Assembly (NCBI GenBank): GCA_003550325.1 | Contig: QKWP01000256.1 | Location: 215,508 to 279,507 of the forward strand | Origin: Gigaspora rosea | Taxonomy: Eukaryota > Glomeromycota > Glomeromycetes > Diversisporales > Gigasporaceae | Length of the DNA: 64,000 bases | Reading direction: 5' to 3' | Shown here: one piece after another, positions 24,667 through 36,440 of the stretch | Layout of the letters: the number at the start of each line of letters is the position of its first letter | Position numbering within the stretch: the stretch's first letter is position 1 | Notes under the pieces: model-generated | Database searches by the model: none | The model's input: only the letters and a program-made list of their open reading frames with translations | Told to the model about the DNA's origin: nothing | Position numbers and translations under genes: made by a program

Positions 24667-25084
24667 TATAATAACTATATTATTGTATGGGTCTGACGTA
24701 ACAACCCGTGCGTCACCTTCACATCAATAAAAAGCCAGTTTTAATATTACTGTAAATAAAAAAAAAATCTATCTATATAAATTCTTTCGTGCAAAGTATC
24801 AAACAATTAAATCAAAATTCAGGCATAAACTTAATAAAGTAAAAAAATCACAATTTTTTTTTTTAAAAAAAAAGACTAAATCTAATCTAAATGCAAAACA
24901 CAACTACGCATAGAAATTTTTGAAAATTCAATAACATAATCTCGTTCGGTGAAAATTATATAAAGAAAGTAAAACAAAATAACATATGACTCGGTATAAT
25001 TAGAATTTAAAGAAACTTACAAACTAATGCAATTATTTGATTTCTATGTAATTGATTAAAAGCATTTTATTAGCTGTAAATTAT

Positions 25085-25306
25085 TGTGGAGGCTGATGCT
25101 GAAAATGGATTATGCTGAAAATTTGGATCTCTATTTAAACCTATAATACCTACTAAAACCCACATATACTCTTTTATCAATAACCTAACCCTAACATAAC
25201 TATAAAAAAAAAAAGACCACAAAAAAGGCCCTAAAAAATTTACAATTTTTATAATAAAATATGAAAAGTTTTCAGCATAATCCATTTTCAGCATCAGCCC
25301 CCCACA
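25085..25306. mobile_element. 222-bp MITE inside an array intron, TSD ATTAT
   Basis: Both arms begin TGTGG and share GGCTGATGCTGAAAATGGAT followed by TATGCTGAAAA. ATTAT flanks both sides (25080-25084, 25307-25311). Removing it returns the distance between exons 25346 and 25021 to about 98 bp, the normal unit length. The open frame on the minus strand here is a by-product. Confidence 0.75.
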
Positions 25307-26900
25307 ATTATTAAAATTTTAGATTTGTAAATTAATTATACTTACACACTAATAATTTGATTCGTACATAATTGATTAAAGATATTTTATAAATTGTAAA
25401 ATTTTTACTTTATAAATTAATATTATATATTCCGGCTAATAATAATTAAAAGATATTTTTAATTAAAAGTTATTATTTGTAAAATTTATAAACTACAGGC
25501 TGATAATTTAATTTGTATATACAGTAAATAATAAAGATATTTTATTTAATTTCAAATTGCTATACTATATTTTGATATTTACAAGCTTGCAATTTAATTT
25601 AAATAAATTTTAAGGTTTCTAATTTATATAAAAATTTAGACTTACAAGCTAATAATTTAATTTATCATTAATTAAAATATTTATTGATTATAAGCTTTTA
25701 TTATTATAAAGTTTTAAATTATAAATAATTTTATACAGTACCTACACCTAATAATTTAATTGTAATTAATTAAAGACAATGTATAAATTAATTATACTTA
25801 CCGACTAATTATTTATTATACAGTTAATTATAATAATAACAATTTATATTTTACCAACAAAAATTTAAGATATGATATATGTAATTAATTATAATATTTT
25901 TACTTAATTATAAATATTAATATATTAAATTAATTTTATACTCGCCATCTTATAATTTATTTATATAGAACCAATTTAAAAAGTTTTTTTTTCACTCTAA
26001 ATTAGGCCAAGCAAAATCAATTAATAGATTTTCATAAACGGCCGGGTCAAAGCTTGGAAATTTCTAAAAACATTTTTTTGTAGCCTAATTTAAAAAATAG
26101 CCGATATAGACCGGGTATCTTTAAATATTTCATGTTATGAAGATCAAATAACTAAATTTATATGGCCTTATTGTAAGTTTTTAATGAAAAGTTATAAATA
26201 ATTTATTAGAAATGTTATTTTTAATATAAAGGTTTATATTATAAATGAATGAAATACTCACAAGCTAATAAACGATTTATCTATTACCGACAAAAAAAGT
26301 TTATTTAATTCTAATTATTATAAATTTTTAGATTGTAATGCTAACCAGGTAATAATTTTAATTTATAAATAATTGGTTAGAGAACTTAAATCCGATCATT
26401 AAAAGTTTACAATTTATGAATTAATTTTATACTTACCTAATAATTTAATTTATAGATTGATAATTAAAATTTAATCTAGCTACAAATTACTAACATAGGT
26501 TTTTTAAATAATAGATTAATTTTATACACCAACTAATAGTTTAGTTTGTATATAAATTTATTAGAAAAGATTATATACCGGTAATTATCAATTATTATAA
26601 TGCTTTGATAATAAATCAATTTTATACTCATGAGCTGTAATTTAATTTATAAAATCAATTAGAGAGCTTTATTTGGAATCAGATTATTATAATTTTTAAT
26701 TTTATACACACTTCCTAATAGTTTATTTATATAGCATATATTTAATTTAATTATAAATTATTATATTGTCAGTTTAAACTACGCCATATGATGTCCAACT
26801 AGTGGGATTAAAAAAAATTTGTCAGTGAATTTTATACTTACCAACTGATTATTTAAATATATATGATTAATTAGAGAGGTTTATTTACTATTAGAATATT

Positions 26901-27247
26901 ATCCCTTAAACCGTAAACTTTTGCAGCAAATTTGCCTGCAAAAATCACCTTTTAGAATCAGTCGGATATCGAAATTTCCTTTGCTATTATCAGTAGAAAT
27001 TTCAATCCGACAGACATAAATTGGTACATCCAGCATCATCTTGTGATTTGACTTTTACAGGGGTTATTTACCAAACTAAAGCGTAAACAAAGGCAATGCA
27101 CCATTAAAAATGGGTAAAAGTGGTATCAGCTAAAAGCTCTATGTAGGTAGTATGCCCAATATTATGATTTATGAAAAGTTGTATTAGCAAAAACAATTTT
27201 GATCAAAAATTTGCAGGCAAATATGCCTGTAAAACGGTGTAAGGGAT
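26901..27247. mobile_element. About 347-bp TIR element inside an array intron
   Basis: Arms start TCCCTTAAACCGTAAACTTT on the left and, inverted, TCCCTTACACCGTTTTACAG on the right; both contain AAATTTGCCTGCAAA-type sequence. Subtracting it from the 441-bp gap between triplets 27283 and 26842 leaves about 94 bp, one normal unit. Confidence 0.65.
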
Positions 27248-29666
27248 AAGTTTTCAAATTTATAAATAACTTTTACGCTCACTACCTAACAATTTTAGTA
27301 TATAAGTTATAATTAATTAGAGAATTTTATTTAATTATAGTTTTCAATTCATAATTTGATTTATATTCACCAGCTAATGATTTAATTTTTATACAATTTA
27401 TTACTGTATTAGAAAGTTTTATTCTATTATAAACTAATTTCCTACTTACGGAGATCTTATCGTTTTGTTCATATTCTTAATAAGCATAGTAAGGATGGGA
27501 CTGATAAAAATTGCAGTAAAAGCTAAAATGATTATAATTATTAATTCGTGATCCGCATAAGAACCAGTGAAATTAATTAGTAAATCGCGGAGAAAATTTT
27601 GCAGATCATTTATAAAAGGAGTAAAAGTAACAAATCTTTGGTCTTAATACAACTATACTAAATTTAATCCTTGTTAGATTGAAACGTAGCACAATCGATT
27701 ACGTTAATCTCAAAGATCAATTTGTAGTATTTTTTTTTTCTTTGAACGATTTAATTTTAAAAACTTTATATTGGGGAAACGTCAGATTCCGCCCCCCAAA
27801 ATTTATAATTTTCTACAATTTAAGCTTATACATGCATAAACTTCTATTAGTAATTACTTTTGAAAAATCATTTCTGCCGTTTTTTGCTTATGTTGTGCTG
27901 CATATCTTGCTATCCAGTTTTGAATAGTTGACACCTTTGGAATATCGCTTTCCTCCAAACTGCCTTCCTTTGCTAATTCCATTAATGCCTTTTGCATTTC
28001 TTCTGCGCTATATCTTTCGCTTTTATTAGCGTTTCCAGCTAAAAAGTAACCTTCCAAATAAGCCATTACATGCTTACTTATTCTTTTACCTGCACCTTTT
28101 TTTCCGAATTTTTGATTTTCCTTTAACGCCCAACCCAATGTAAGTGGAAATTCACCATATATACTTTTTATGTTATATACAATTATTAGTCAACATACAG
28201 TATAAGAAATTATAATAATATATGAAGTTTTAATATTACTTTTCTTTACTTTTTAGTTGATCAATCGTCGGACGTTGAGAAGAAGTACCTAAATATAGAT
28301 CAGATAGCAATATAATTTTGTATAAAAATAGTAATAAAAAGTAGTACGCTACCTGATTTATATGGCAATGGGACAAACCACGGGGACTTGGGAATTGAAT
28401 GTTGGGAAACTTGGGGCTTTGGCTTTTGTATTTCTTTTTTTTTTTTAGCTTTTCTAACTTTGCAGGCGAGAAATTGTTCCATTTACCAATATTAGGCATT
28501 GCGCGCGCCTGAATATATCCTGCATAATCACCATCACACGGCCACTCCCACGAGAACCAGTTTGAGTTACCGGGTAAAGTGTTGATTCATTTTTTATCTG
28601 AAACTAATAAAAAGTATCAAACATCTTGCCATTTTATATGCTTATATTATTTATCTTACCTTTGGCGCGTTCTGGCTCTAAATGAGCTACTGCTGTTCCA
28701 CGGATTCCTTCAATAGCCATTTCAATGTCTGATCCTTGTGCAATATCAAATCCTAAACGAACACGACGGTTGATTGCATGTGAAATCTAAAAATATCTAA
28801 ATAGTTAAAATACAGATTAAATTTATCAAAAAAAAAAAATAGTAAGTTAAACCTGTGCATGATGAGAATTAATTGTCGTTTTAGCCTCTCCTGCTTCCAG
28901 AAAAGTCCATTTTCTAACATGAATGTTATACCATTCTTTCCATCTTCCCATGATTATCATTAGATCTGCGTTATGATAGTGAGGCCCGTTATCTGATAAA
29001 AATGTAATCCATTCTGGCTGAGGATCAAGATTAGTTATTGCAGCATGCAACGAAGAAGCTGTGAACCAAGCATCTTGACGAGAATCTGTTGACCAATGAT
29101 CGAAAGCACGAGCTTGCAAATTATTGTTATTAGGCAGGCGAGTATATATTAATACTGAATGCAATGACCACCCTTTTTTTCCAAAGAAATCTTGTTTTGT
29201 TTCACGTGCGCTTTTAGGTAAAATTTTCATTTTGTAGTCCACGATAATAACGGCACCTTTTTCATCAAGCTTACCCAATTGGGCATATAATTGTGCATTT
29301 AAATACACCTTCCTAGTTTGATGTGCCAAATAATATAATAAATATTCTTGTAATTCTTTTAATTCTATATGGAGATCAGATGGTATGTGTTCTTGAATTT
29401 GCCTAAATAGATTAAAAAAAGCTCCACAGTGATTACAGGTTAGATCGTGGGGTTCTAAGCAAGTTCCAAAAGCATAAAGCATACAATGATTAATACAGGT
29501 ATCGTGTTTTGTATAACCAGAAAAATCAACTTTTAACTCGTTTTCATAATCTTTTTTTAAATATCTTTGCAGGTTACTACATTCGGTTAACAATCGCTCC
29601 TTATCGTTTTCAATTTTATCAGTTAGTTTAATGAAAGGTAATAAAATTCAAAGTTGACACCAACTA

Positions 29667-29772
29667 GCATATCTCGAATGCTGTTTGAGGCTCTCATGTG
29701 ATTTCGCAAACATGCATGTCCGCGAAATCACTTGATAAATTGAATGGCATGTCAAATAGCATTCGATATGTT
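29667..29772. repeat. Hairpin-forming mini-element in an intron
   Basis: Outer arms 'gcatatctcgaatgctgttt' and, inverted, 'acatatcgaatgctatttg'; inner palindrome around 'gtgatttcgc...gcgaaatcac'. It lies in the intron that starts after GATTATCAG (29811). Confidence 0.65.
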
Positions 29773-30263
29773 GAATCTTTGTAATTTTAATAATATGCAA
29801 GTTTACCTGATAATCCAAGTCTGCATGGTATTGTATTAATTTATGAAATTCATCAAACGTTTCATACCCATACATATTACAGATTGAGCAAAGACCACCT
29901 AAGTCTTCCTTATATATATATTGGCCACCTTCTAAATATTTGTAAAACGTTGTTCTTTTAGCACCATCCGGGTATTCTTCACAAAATCGTTCCCACAATG
30001 CCTCTTTACTATCTTTTAAATAGTGTACAGGTAATCCAGTAGCACTATCTGTCTTATAAGAACTCATAACGACATTTGCTTTATTTTGAAAAAAAAACTC
30101 AATCTGTTCTTTTTTTTCAGGTGCTAACTTTTCTCGAGTAAGTTTAGGCTTTTCTAATTGGATACCTCCTGGACCATTAAGGTGTGCATAATGCCATGCC
30201 TCGGTAATTAAATAATTTGAAACCTTAGATAAATAATTCGGTTACTTAAATTTTTGTTCAAGT

Positions 30264-30418
30264 ATTTATTATGAGTGTTGCCAAGAGAAAATGGCCGTTT
30301 GGACTTTCAATTATATTTTTACTGGACATGTTCCTTCTGAATTAGATAAATTGTGTCCGGTACAAAATATAATTGAAGGTCCGAACGGCTATTTTCCTTG
30401 GCAATACTTATATTAATA
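30264..30418. mobile_element. About 155-bp inverted-repeat element in the FYR/DDE gene
   Basis: Arms 'tgttgccaagagaaaatgg' followed by 'ccgtttggactttcaattata' and, inverted, 'attgccaaggaaaatagccg' followed by 'ttcggaccttcaattata'. It separates the exon near 30490 from the one starting near 30236. Confidence 0.65.
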
Positions 30419-30755
30419 TGACTTTCCAAATACTAACAGGTAATTTTTCTTTGATTATATCATAGGGAGTTTATCAGCAATTATAGATAGTATTCTTCTT
30501 TTCTTCTTTTTCCATCAGTTCCACGAATATTACAATCTAAGGCATGGTGAAATGCATTCCAAAATTGGTTCTCGATATTTTCATTACTCTCTGGAATAGT
30601 TCGAAGGCATCCACATTCGTATAGCTGCTTTAACATGGCTTGATCTTTTGCTGAATCTTTCGAATGAGTCCAAAATTCAAACTATATATACGTGAGTTAG
30701 AATTATGCATATATATCTATACCATGTTCTCCAGGTTCTAATATGATTTTTTAAA

Positions 30756-30821
30756 AACCATTTTCCTGAAAGAACATAATTCCGATTTTATCGGAATTAT
30801 GTTCTTTCTGGAAAATGGCTT
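30756..30821. repeat. Near-perfect hairpin, about 31-bp arms
   Basis: The left arm 'aaccattttcctgaaagaac' continues 'ataattccgat'; the right arm is its reverse complement with one or two mismatches, and the loop is only a few bases. It is intronic in the minus-strand gene. Confidence 0.75.
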
Positions 30822-31224
30822 TCAAGCGCCTGAGTTATAATTATACCCCAGAAGGTACGTTATACGAATACCGGTATGATGTTTTTTCCGATGTCTAAGT
30901 AGGGTAATATCATACATGGACTCCTGAATTCTTTGTTTTTCGAACGTTTTCAAAGTATAGCTTACAAGGAAATATGTATATAGGAGAAACAGGTATATTT
31001 GTTTATTATTATTACTTTTTAAGGTTTACCGCAGAATCATTTCCAAAAGGTGTTATATTAGTACAACCCGTATGTCGTAATAAGGTCTTCCATGCGCGCA
31101 ATTCGCGATCTTTAATGATATAACCTGGTGGGTATATTTTTTTTAGCTGAGTTGTTAGTTCAATAATATTACTTTCTTGATTTTGCCAGCTAATAAAAAA
31201 ATTTCTCCATTCTATAGACGCAAC

Positions 31225-32312
31225 TAGGGATGGACACGGTCCGGTCATGACCGGTCATGACCGGTCAATGACCGTGACCGATATTAGCCGGTCAGAGCGG
31301 TTTGACCGACCGGTCAAGATTATGACCGATGCCAAATTCTTAATATTCTGGCTAATGAATGAATAATTATTGCTTAAAATTCATATCGGTGTATCTGTAT
31401 CATCTGATAAATAGAAAAATCAACCCGCCTCTCAAAAGTTTTCAGATCATGTGACTTTGCATGGTTATTGATGGGCGATATGTTTCGTTTTTAAATAAAA
31501 CTTTTTTATGATATAAGTGAACAATAATGAAAATCTGATAGAACAATAATGAGTATATAAATTAATGTATATCATATGATCTGAAAATTTTTTAGGCAGT
31601 GAACCCGGTTGAGAAATATCTTGTTCATAATTCCTGCCAAATTTGCAGATCATTTGGCCAGAATTATGACAAAACAATTTTAATTCCGGTCAAATGATCT
31701 GCAATTTTGACAGAATTGTATGCGATGGGTTTCTTTTGGGTAACAGAATATTGCAAATAAGGGGACGTCTAAAACGGAGAGAAACCATATTTAATAAGTT
31801 CTGAATTAAGTTTATGGTTAGGGTCGTCCTATATTAGGATTAGATTAGGTCTTAGGTAGATATATATAAGCAAAATTGCTTCCAGACTGCCGTTTTTTTC
31901 AGGTTTTTTCGTTTTGCTTCTCCGGTGATCATCAAAATTCTATATTCTGATTGGCGGCTGATCACATGATTTGCCTCCGCTTTAGACATAAACAAATCGT
32001 TAATAATTCTGGTCAAATTTGCAGATCATTTGGCCAGATCTAGAACAAAACAAATGATCTGCAAATTTAACCAACGAGCAGTTTTATTGATCATGTAATG
32101 AATATCGCCGTTTTTGTTTCTCTTTCGGCAGTCTGTGCAGTGTACCATCCCCACTTGTCACTTATTTAGATATTTGATTGAATAACTGGGTAAATAATTT
32201 ATCGGCTATAACCGGTCATTAACCGTATGAATGACCGCGGTCAACCGGTCATAAGCGGTTAACCGATCATGACCGACCGATGACTGACCGTGACCGACCG
32301 TGTCCATCCCTA
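31225..32312. mobile_element. hAT-like element, 1088 bp, TSD GACGCAAC, inside an exon
   Basis: Perfect 8-bp duplication GACGCAAC at 31217-31224 and 32313-32320. Both ends read TAGGGATGGACACGGTC inwards, followed by sub-terminal arrays of GACCGGTCATGACCGGTC-type palindromic words. No transposase frame. One duplication plus the element removed leaves the host exon open across the junction. Confidence 0.85.
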
Positions 32313-33118
32313 GACGCAACGATAAACTTTTTTAAATGATAATTAAAAAGTTTGTTCATAATCAGCTCATTTTGCCAATCTTCTACTGTACATGTGAGTG
32401 TTTGTTCTTTATTAATTTCTGATTTTGTTTGTTCGTGTTCAAGTCCAAATAGCGTGTTTCCTGTAAATTGTGTTAATATACCAATTCGATTCCAAACTGT
32501 ATTAGGGTCAGTATCACGAAAAGCATACGCTTCTTGAGAATTTTGATATACTTTAACGATTGCTTCTTTATTACTAAATTCCTGAAAAAATAATGCTCGA
32601 GTTTTGCGAAAGTTATGCACAAAAGAGCTTTGGTATCCTTTTCCAGCATATTTCCAATTAGGATTGTTCGATTTACCAATTCCAAAAATAGTCAAATTTA
32701 TATTAGTCCCAATTTTAAAAGAATAAGGATGAAAATGAATATCAGTAAGTAATATTTTACATATTTCTGGATTGTCAAATCCCATAACTTGAAGACCGTC
32801 TAATCTAGTTTTTGCAGAAAAAGCTTGTTGATATGTAGAGGTAACTGCTTCCGATGAACTTTTACATACGTTACTTTGCAATGCTTCGGATTGACATAAA
32901 TACCCGGGCTCAAAGCCATTTTGAACTACTGTAACTATAAAATCACGCTGATTTATTGTAGTTAGAGTTTTCATACCGAGACGAACTGGATATAGGTGCG
33001 TATATGTTGCATCATTATTGGTTGGACGAGAAATCCACCAATCTTTAGTATGCGGCCCAAAATGTAAATTTTGTATGATTTCGCCCCGTGATATAAGCGT
33101 AACTTTATATTTTGACAT

Positions 33119-33559
33119 ACTATTAAGTTAACCAGAACACGTTCAAAAAAATAAATTTACAACTGATTTGAGTTTATTAAAAAACTTTAAGTGAGCAATG
33201 TGATTATGAACTATTTTTTAATTGTTTGATTAAGTCCTTTTTGATATTACAACTTGGTTATTTTATTAGACTTTGATAACAATAAGTTTTGTTTTACAAA
33301 AAATAAAAATATAAGAAATTCATTATTTATAAATGATCAAATATTACCCCAGATTTTTATAACTTCATTCACTGGTTATTTTTTTTTTTTGTAATGTCCA
33401 TGGGCGTTATCTCAAGACAAATTTTCAAGAAATAATACCCATGCGCGTTACTTTGAAAACTCTTAAAATAGTCTTAAAACAAAGCTCATTCGTATGCACG
33501 TAAACAAATTCTACAAGCTTTGATAGAATTAAATACCCATTGTATAAAATATACTTCAC
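33119..33559. promoter_or_regulatory. Intergenic region between divergent reading frames
   Basis: Holds the upstream region of the minus-strand FYR-like gene (ATG at 33118) and of the small plus frame at 33560, which has a TATAAAAT word about 20 bp before its ATG. Two short direct motifs 'cccatg(g/c)gcgtta' lie near 33399 and 33437. No proven promoter element. Confidence 0.3.
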
Positions 33560-33877
33560 ATGGGAGTATTCGAAATAGCATGCATGCGGTGCTTATCTAA
33601 TATAAATAAAGAACTTGCAGAAGCTCTTAAGCATCGATTGTATAGATATCATAATTTAATATGTACAATAAAACCACGAGATAATACATACCGATACGCG
33701 TTATTTAGAGTATCTGCGCAGTATTCTGAGTACGCCCATGACTTTATTTTAATAAAACCTGTTGATATTATAGATGTGAAGACGCCTCATAGACAAACCG
33801 TGCATACTATTCTTAAAGTTGAAATAATGCGTATGATTGTTTCACGGTTTTATAGTAGGATAGTATGCTTTCCTTGA
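33560..33877 (+). CDS. Hypothetical small protein, 105 aa
   Basis: ATG at 33560, stop at 33877. The protein is basic with two Cys near the start (ACMRCL) and a mixed, non-repetitive composition. I recognise no domain, signal peptide or membrane segment. The length is only slightly above chance for this composition, but the balanced amino-acid use and a TATA-like word upstream keep it possible. It could also be one exon of a longer gene. Confidence 0.3.
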   Translation: MGVFEIACMRCLSNINKELAEALKHRLYRYHNLICTIKPRDNTYRYALFRVSAQYSEYAHDFILIKPVDIIDVKTPHRQTVHTILKVEIMRMIVSRFYSRIVCFP

Positions 33878-34745
33878 TATTATTCAAACGAAAATTATTA
33901 AATTACCTTCCGTACTATTTAGGCATTAGTGTATAAAAAGAAAATAATACAAGTACGTTAAAAAATTTTTCTTTTTGTATATTGGGAATGAGCAGATTCG
34001 AAATAAGGCTAAAATTATATATGTAACTTATCTCCAACTTTTATTATTGCAGATCACTGGTTCTTACGCGGATCACGAATTAAATCAACTTTCGATAACA
34101 CTTTGACGGAAGGAATATTAATTAATTAGAATACGAAAGAAAAAAGAATGTTCATAATTTATACATTTATTAATGTATATGTAGTGATAATTATAAAACA
34201 ATCACCTATAATATTTCATAAAATGAGTAACAAAATCAGACAGATTTCAGGGGCTAACCTTTTTTTTGATGTTAATGCATATTATTCATGAGATTGACAA
34301 AGTGAAACCTGATATAAATTTTGATTAAACCTGTTGTGCAAATCACATCGCATGATTATGCGTAGCATACTGTGTAAAGCCACTCTAATGTATTGAGTTT
34401 ATATAATTATTTTTGGCTTTGTGTACTTTAACGTTTTTGATTAAGTGTGAGAAAAACTTGACGATATTTAAATTTGTAATCATTACGAAATTTAGATTAA
34501 TGTCATGTAAAACATGATTTATATAATTCTTATAGAATAAAACCTGTTTTAAGTGCAACAGGCATCAAAAACGTAACTTTTGTGGGTACTTAGCCCCGAT
34601 ATTAAAATCATGTGACAAATTCGTAAAAACATGAAAAAGTAATGCAAGGTCCTTTCCGTAAGTGTATCATGCCAAATAACTTTCTGTTCATTTCCCCGAA
34701 AGTTATGACACAGTTTGTGTTAATTGCAGGTATATATGTTGTCAG
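33878..34745. other. Intergenic, no gene seen
   Basis: AT-rich. Short frames only, none with family features. Confidence 0.5.
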
Positions 34746-35370
34746 CCCTATAAGAAAAGTGGTACGGGTGGTGGTACGGGTTGGTGTCGGGAATGCTAGA
34801 AATGGCACGGATCTTGTGGCACGTGCAGGTGCGTTTTACGGAATGGCACGGACATTGCGGCAAAGGGTGGCACGTAATATCACGTCATATGAAATGGCAC
34901 GTTCAGATGACACGTATGTGTACGTTACACACGTGTTGGCTCGTTTCGTGGAGAGCGAAAGATCAGTAAAGGATTTTTTTTAAAAAACAGACGATATCTC
35001 ATGATTTCACTAATGAAGCTTCCCTGTGTGTCTTAACAAAAAAAATTCCTTACAAAATTTTGCTTCATATGCAGTTAGCTTGTTCATCTTATGTGATTAC
35101 TTATGTAAATTTATGTTTTCATAGTTAATCCACATCGTTATCGCGGTGGTACGTGAATTTACGTTCATTACCCGTGCCAAATCCCGTGCCGATTCGACTA
35201 GTAAACTGCTGCAAAACCCGTGCCATTTACGGACCAATTGGCACGGGCACACGGTCCCACACGGTCCACTAAATCCGAACCAACCCGGGCCATACCCGTA
35301 CAAATCCGGACCTTGACCCGTGCCTATCCGATTCCATCCCGTGCCTATACGGTACATTTTTCTTATAGGG
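34746..35370. mobile_element. 625-bp TIR element rich in GGCACGG words, TSD CAG
   Basis: Both ends read CCCTATAAGAAAA inwards, followed by many GGCACGG/TGGTACGGGT motifs in the left arm and their inverse in the right. CAG on each side (34743-34745, 35371-35373). Three-bp duplications suggest a CACTA or PIF/Harbinger-type mobiliser; the 40241-41990 element shares the CCCTAT terminus. Open frames inside are by-products. Its 34990-35060 part resembles 56385-56440. Confidence 0.65.
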
Positions 35371-36316
35371 CAGTAAATTGCCACTTAAGTGATGTCGAGT
35401 AGGATATGACTGTCGGGAAATGATATATATCACTCGGTATGATCGGCAAATTAATATCTATCCTGCCCGGATAACAAGGAATTATTATGTGTTTAGGGTG
35501 TTTATATTCCTTATGTCATCTTACAGGCAAATTTGTATTACTAATTTAAATAATGCATTAAGAATATCGTTATCGTGGTGAAATTAATTTCACAAGCATC
35601 TATAGTTATCATTCTACGTTTTTAGTTGCTGAGTTTGTCACTTAACTGCAAAAATTTGAAAGCCGTTGATTATTAATTCTAGTGTTATCTATATTTAAAT
35701 TTTATATTAAAATATCAATTTCATTATGAATTTTTTAAGCATTATACATATAATGAAATGTAGTTATTACCGAAATTTTTAAGCCAAGTCAACCAAATAA
35801 TTAGTTTTTTAAATAACTAAAGCCATTTTTGAAGCTTAAACTGAGCCAAAAAACATTAAGGTCCAGTATTATTAGAGACTGGAACAGATTGTATTACCAC
35901 AAAGTGCTGTCTGATGTATCAGGTATACATTTTTAATTCAACTTCGCAAGCATTCAATTTTTAATTTATATCGGATTTACATTGTGAAGTATTGTAAATA
36001 TCAGATATAGGATCTTATCGGATTTATATCTGGTATCAGATTTTCGTCTTAAATTCAGAATCGGAATTTTTATTTCGGAGCAGTGTATTAAATCCGATAT
36101 ATTACGGAATCAAAAAACAATTTCGTCCGAAATATTATGAGAAAAACTCGAGCACGTGAATTAAGGTGGTTACGTATCTCGAAAATACATGATCCTGAGT
36201 TTGCTCTAAATTACAGTGCGTACTGTATTAAGCCACATATGTATTTTCTAAAATGATATACGTCGGAGTGCATCGGAATCGTGGTCGGCTGCTAATGAAA
36301 TCATATCCATTCATTA
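35371..36316. other. Intergenic, no gene seen
   Basis: AT-rich text with several 'tatcggattt' and 'aaatccgatat' words at 35960-36110, suggesting a decayed inverted element. No boundaries could be set. Confidence 0.4.
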
Positions 36317-36424
36317 AGTAAAAAATGCCCAGCTGATAATTTGCCAATAGAAGCTGCTAACAACTTGGGCTAAACGCCGACCCGGATCCGACGCATCCCA
36401 CCCGGAATTTTGGGTACCCTCCTG
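36317..36424 (+). repeat. Dispersed repeat, inverted copy at 44906-45020
   Basis: Shared words in order, one copy inverted: 'cagctgataattt', 'atagaagctgctaacaa', 'cgccgacc', 'gatccgacg' and 'acccggaa'. Likely the same end of one transposon family. Confidence 0.65.
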
Positions 36425-36440
36425 TAAAATTCAATTAAAT

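Larger units (their letters stand above)
22896..27455 (-). pseudogene. Decayed array of single-codon exons and short introns
   Basis: On the minus strand about 20 units of the form ...ATTATTAG|NNN|GTAAGTATA... follow each other at about 60-100 bp once insertions are removed. Triplets (low coordinate, minus-strand reading): 27371 CTG, 27283 GTA, 26842 TTG, 26712 GAA, 26531 TTG, 26262 CTT, 25946 ATG (GC donor), 25802 TCG, 25646 CTT, 25583 CTT, 25497 CCT, 25346 TGT, 25021 TTT, 24455 CTG, 22997 AAT. Longer exons: 27450 (ATCTCC), 25742 (GTGTAG), 22896 (TTGG). Damaged units: 26632 (donor ATGAGT), 26346 (acceptor TAC), 25438 (donor GAATAT). At 26436 acceptor and donor touch, leaving a zero-length exon. 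I found no normal first exon. It is cut by TIR elements at 23832, 24569, 25085, about 25994 and 26901. Probably a dead paralogue of the gene at 49820-55520. Confidence 0.65.
27854..33118 (-). pseudogene. Multi-exon gene: FYRN/FYRC-like N-terminus, DDE-like centre; disrupted
   Basis: The minus-strand ATG at 33118 opens a 270-codon exon. Its YPVRLGMKTL and later AVTSTYQQAFSAKTRLDGLQ...GFDNPEICKIL segments resemble FYRN/FYRC chromatin-protein domains (moderate recognition). A hAT-like element (31225-32312) splits this exon after FIVAS; IEWRNFF continues in frame at 31216. Later exons: about 30682-30490 (FEFWTHSKDS...), 30236-29811, 29640-28855, 28786-28669, about 28600-28352, 28274-28232 and 28170-27854. 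The 28855-29640 exon has an RNase-H-fold-like set: Asp in IIVDYKMKILP, Asp in FLSDNGPHYHN, Glu in FLEAGEAKTTINSHH. Frameshifts near 30440 and 30505 and an in-frame TGA near 28585 indicate decay. It may derive from a domesticated transposase; function unknown. Confidence 0.6.

Noticed and set aside
25070..25294. 74-codon minus-strand frame
   Set aside because: Lies almost wholly in a 222-bp MITE; both arms are shared inverted repeats.
34642..35402. Several overlapping open frames of 60-113 codons
   Set aside because: They fall in the arms of the 34746-35370 TIR element and reflect GGCACGG-type repeats.
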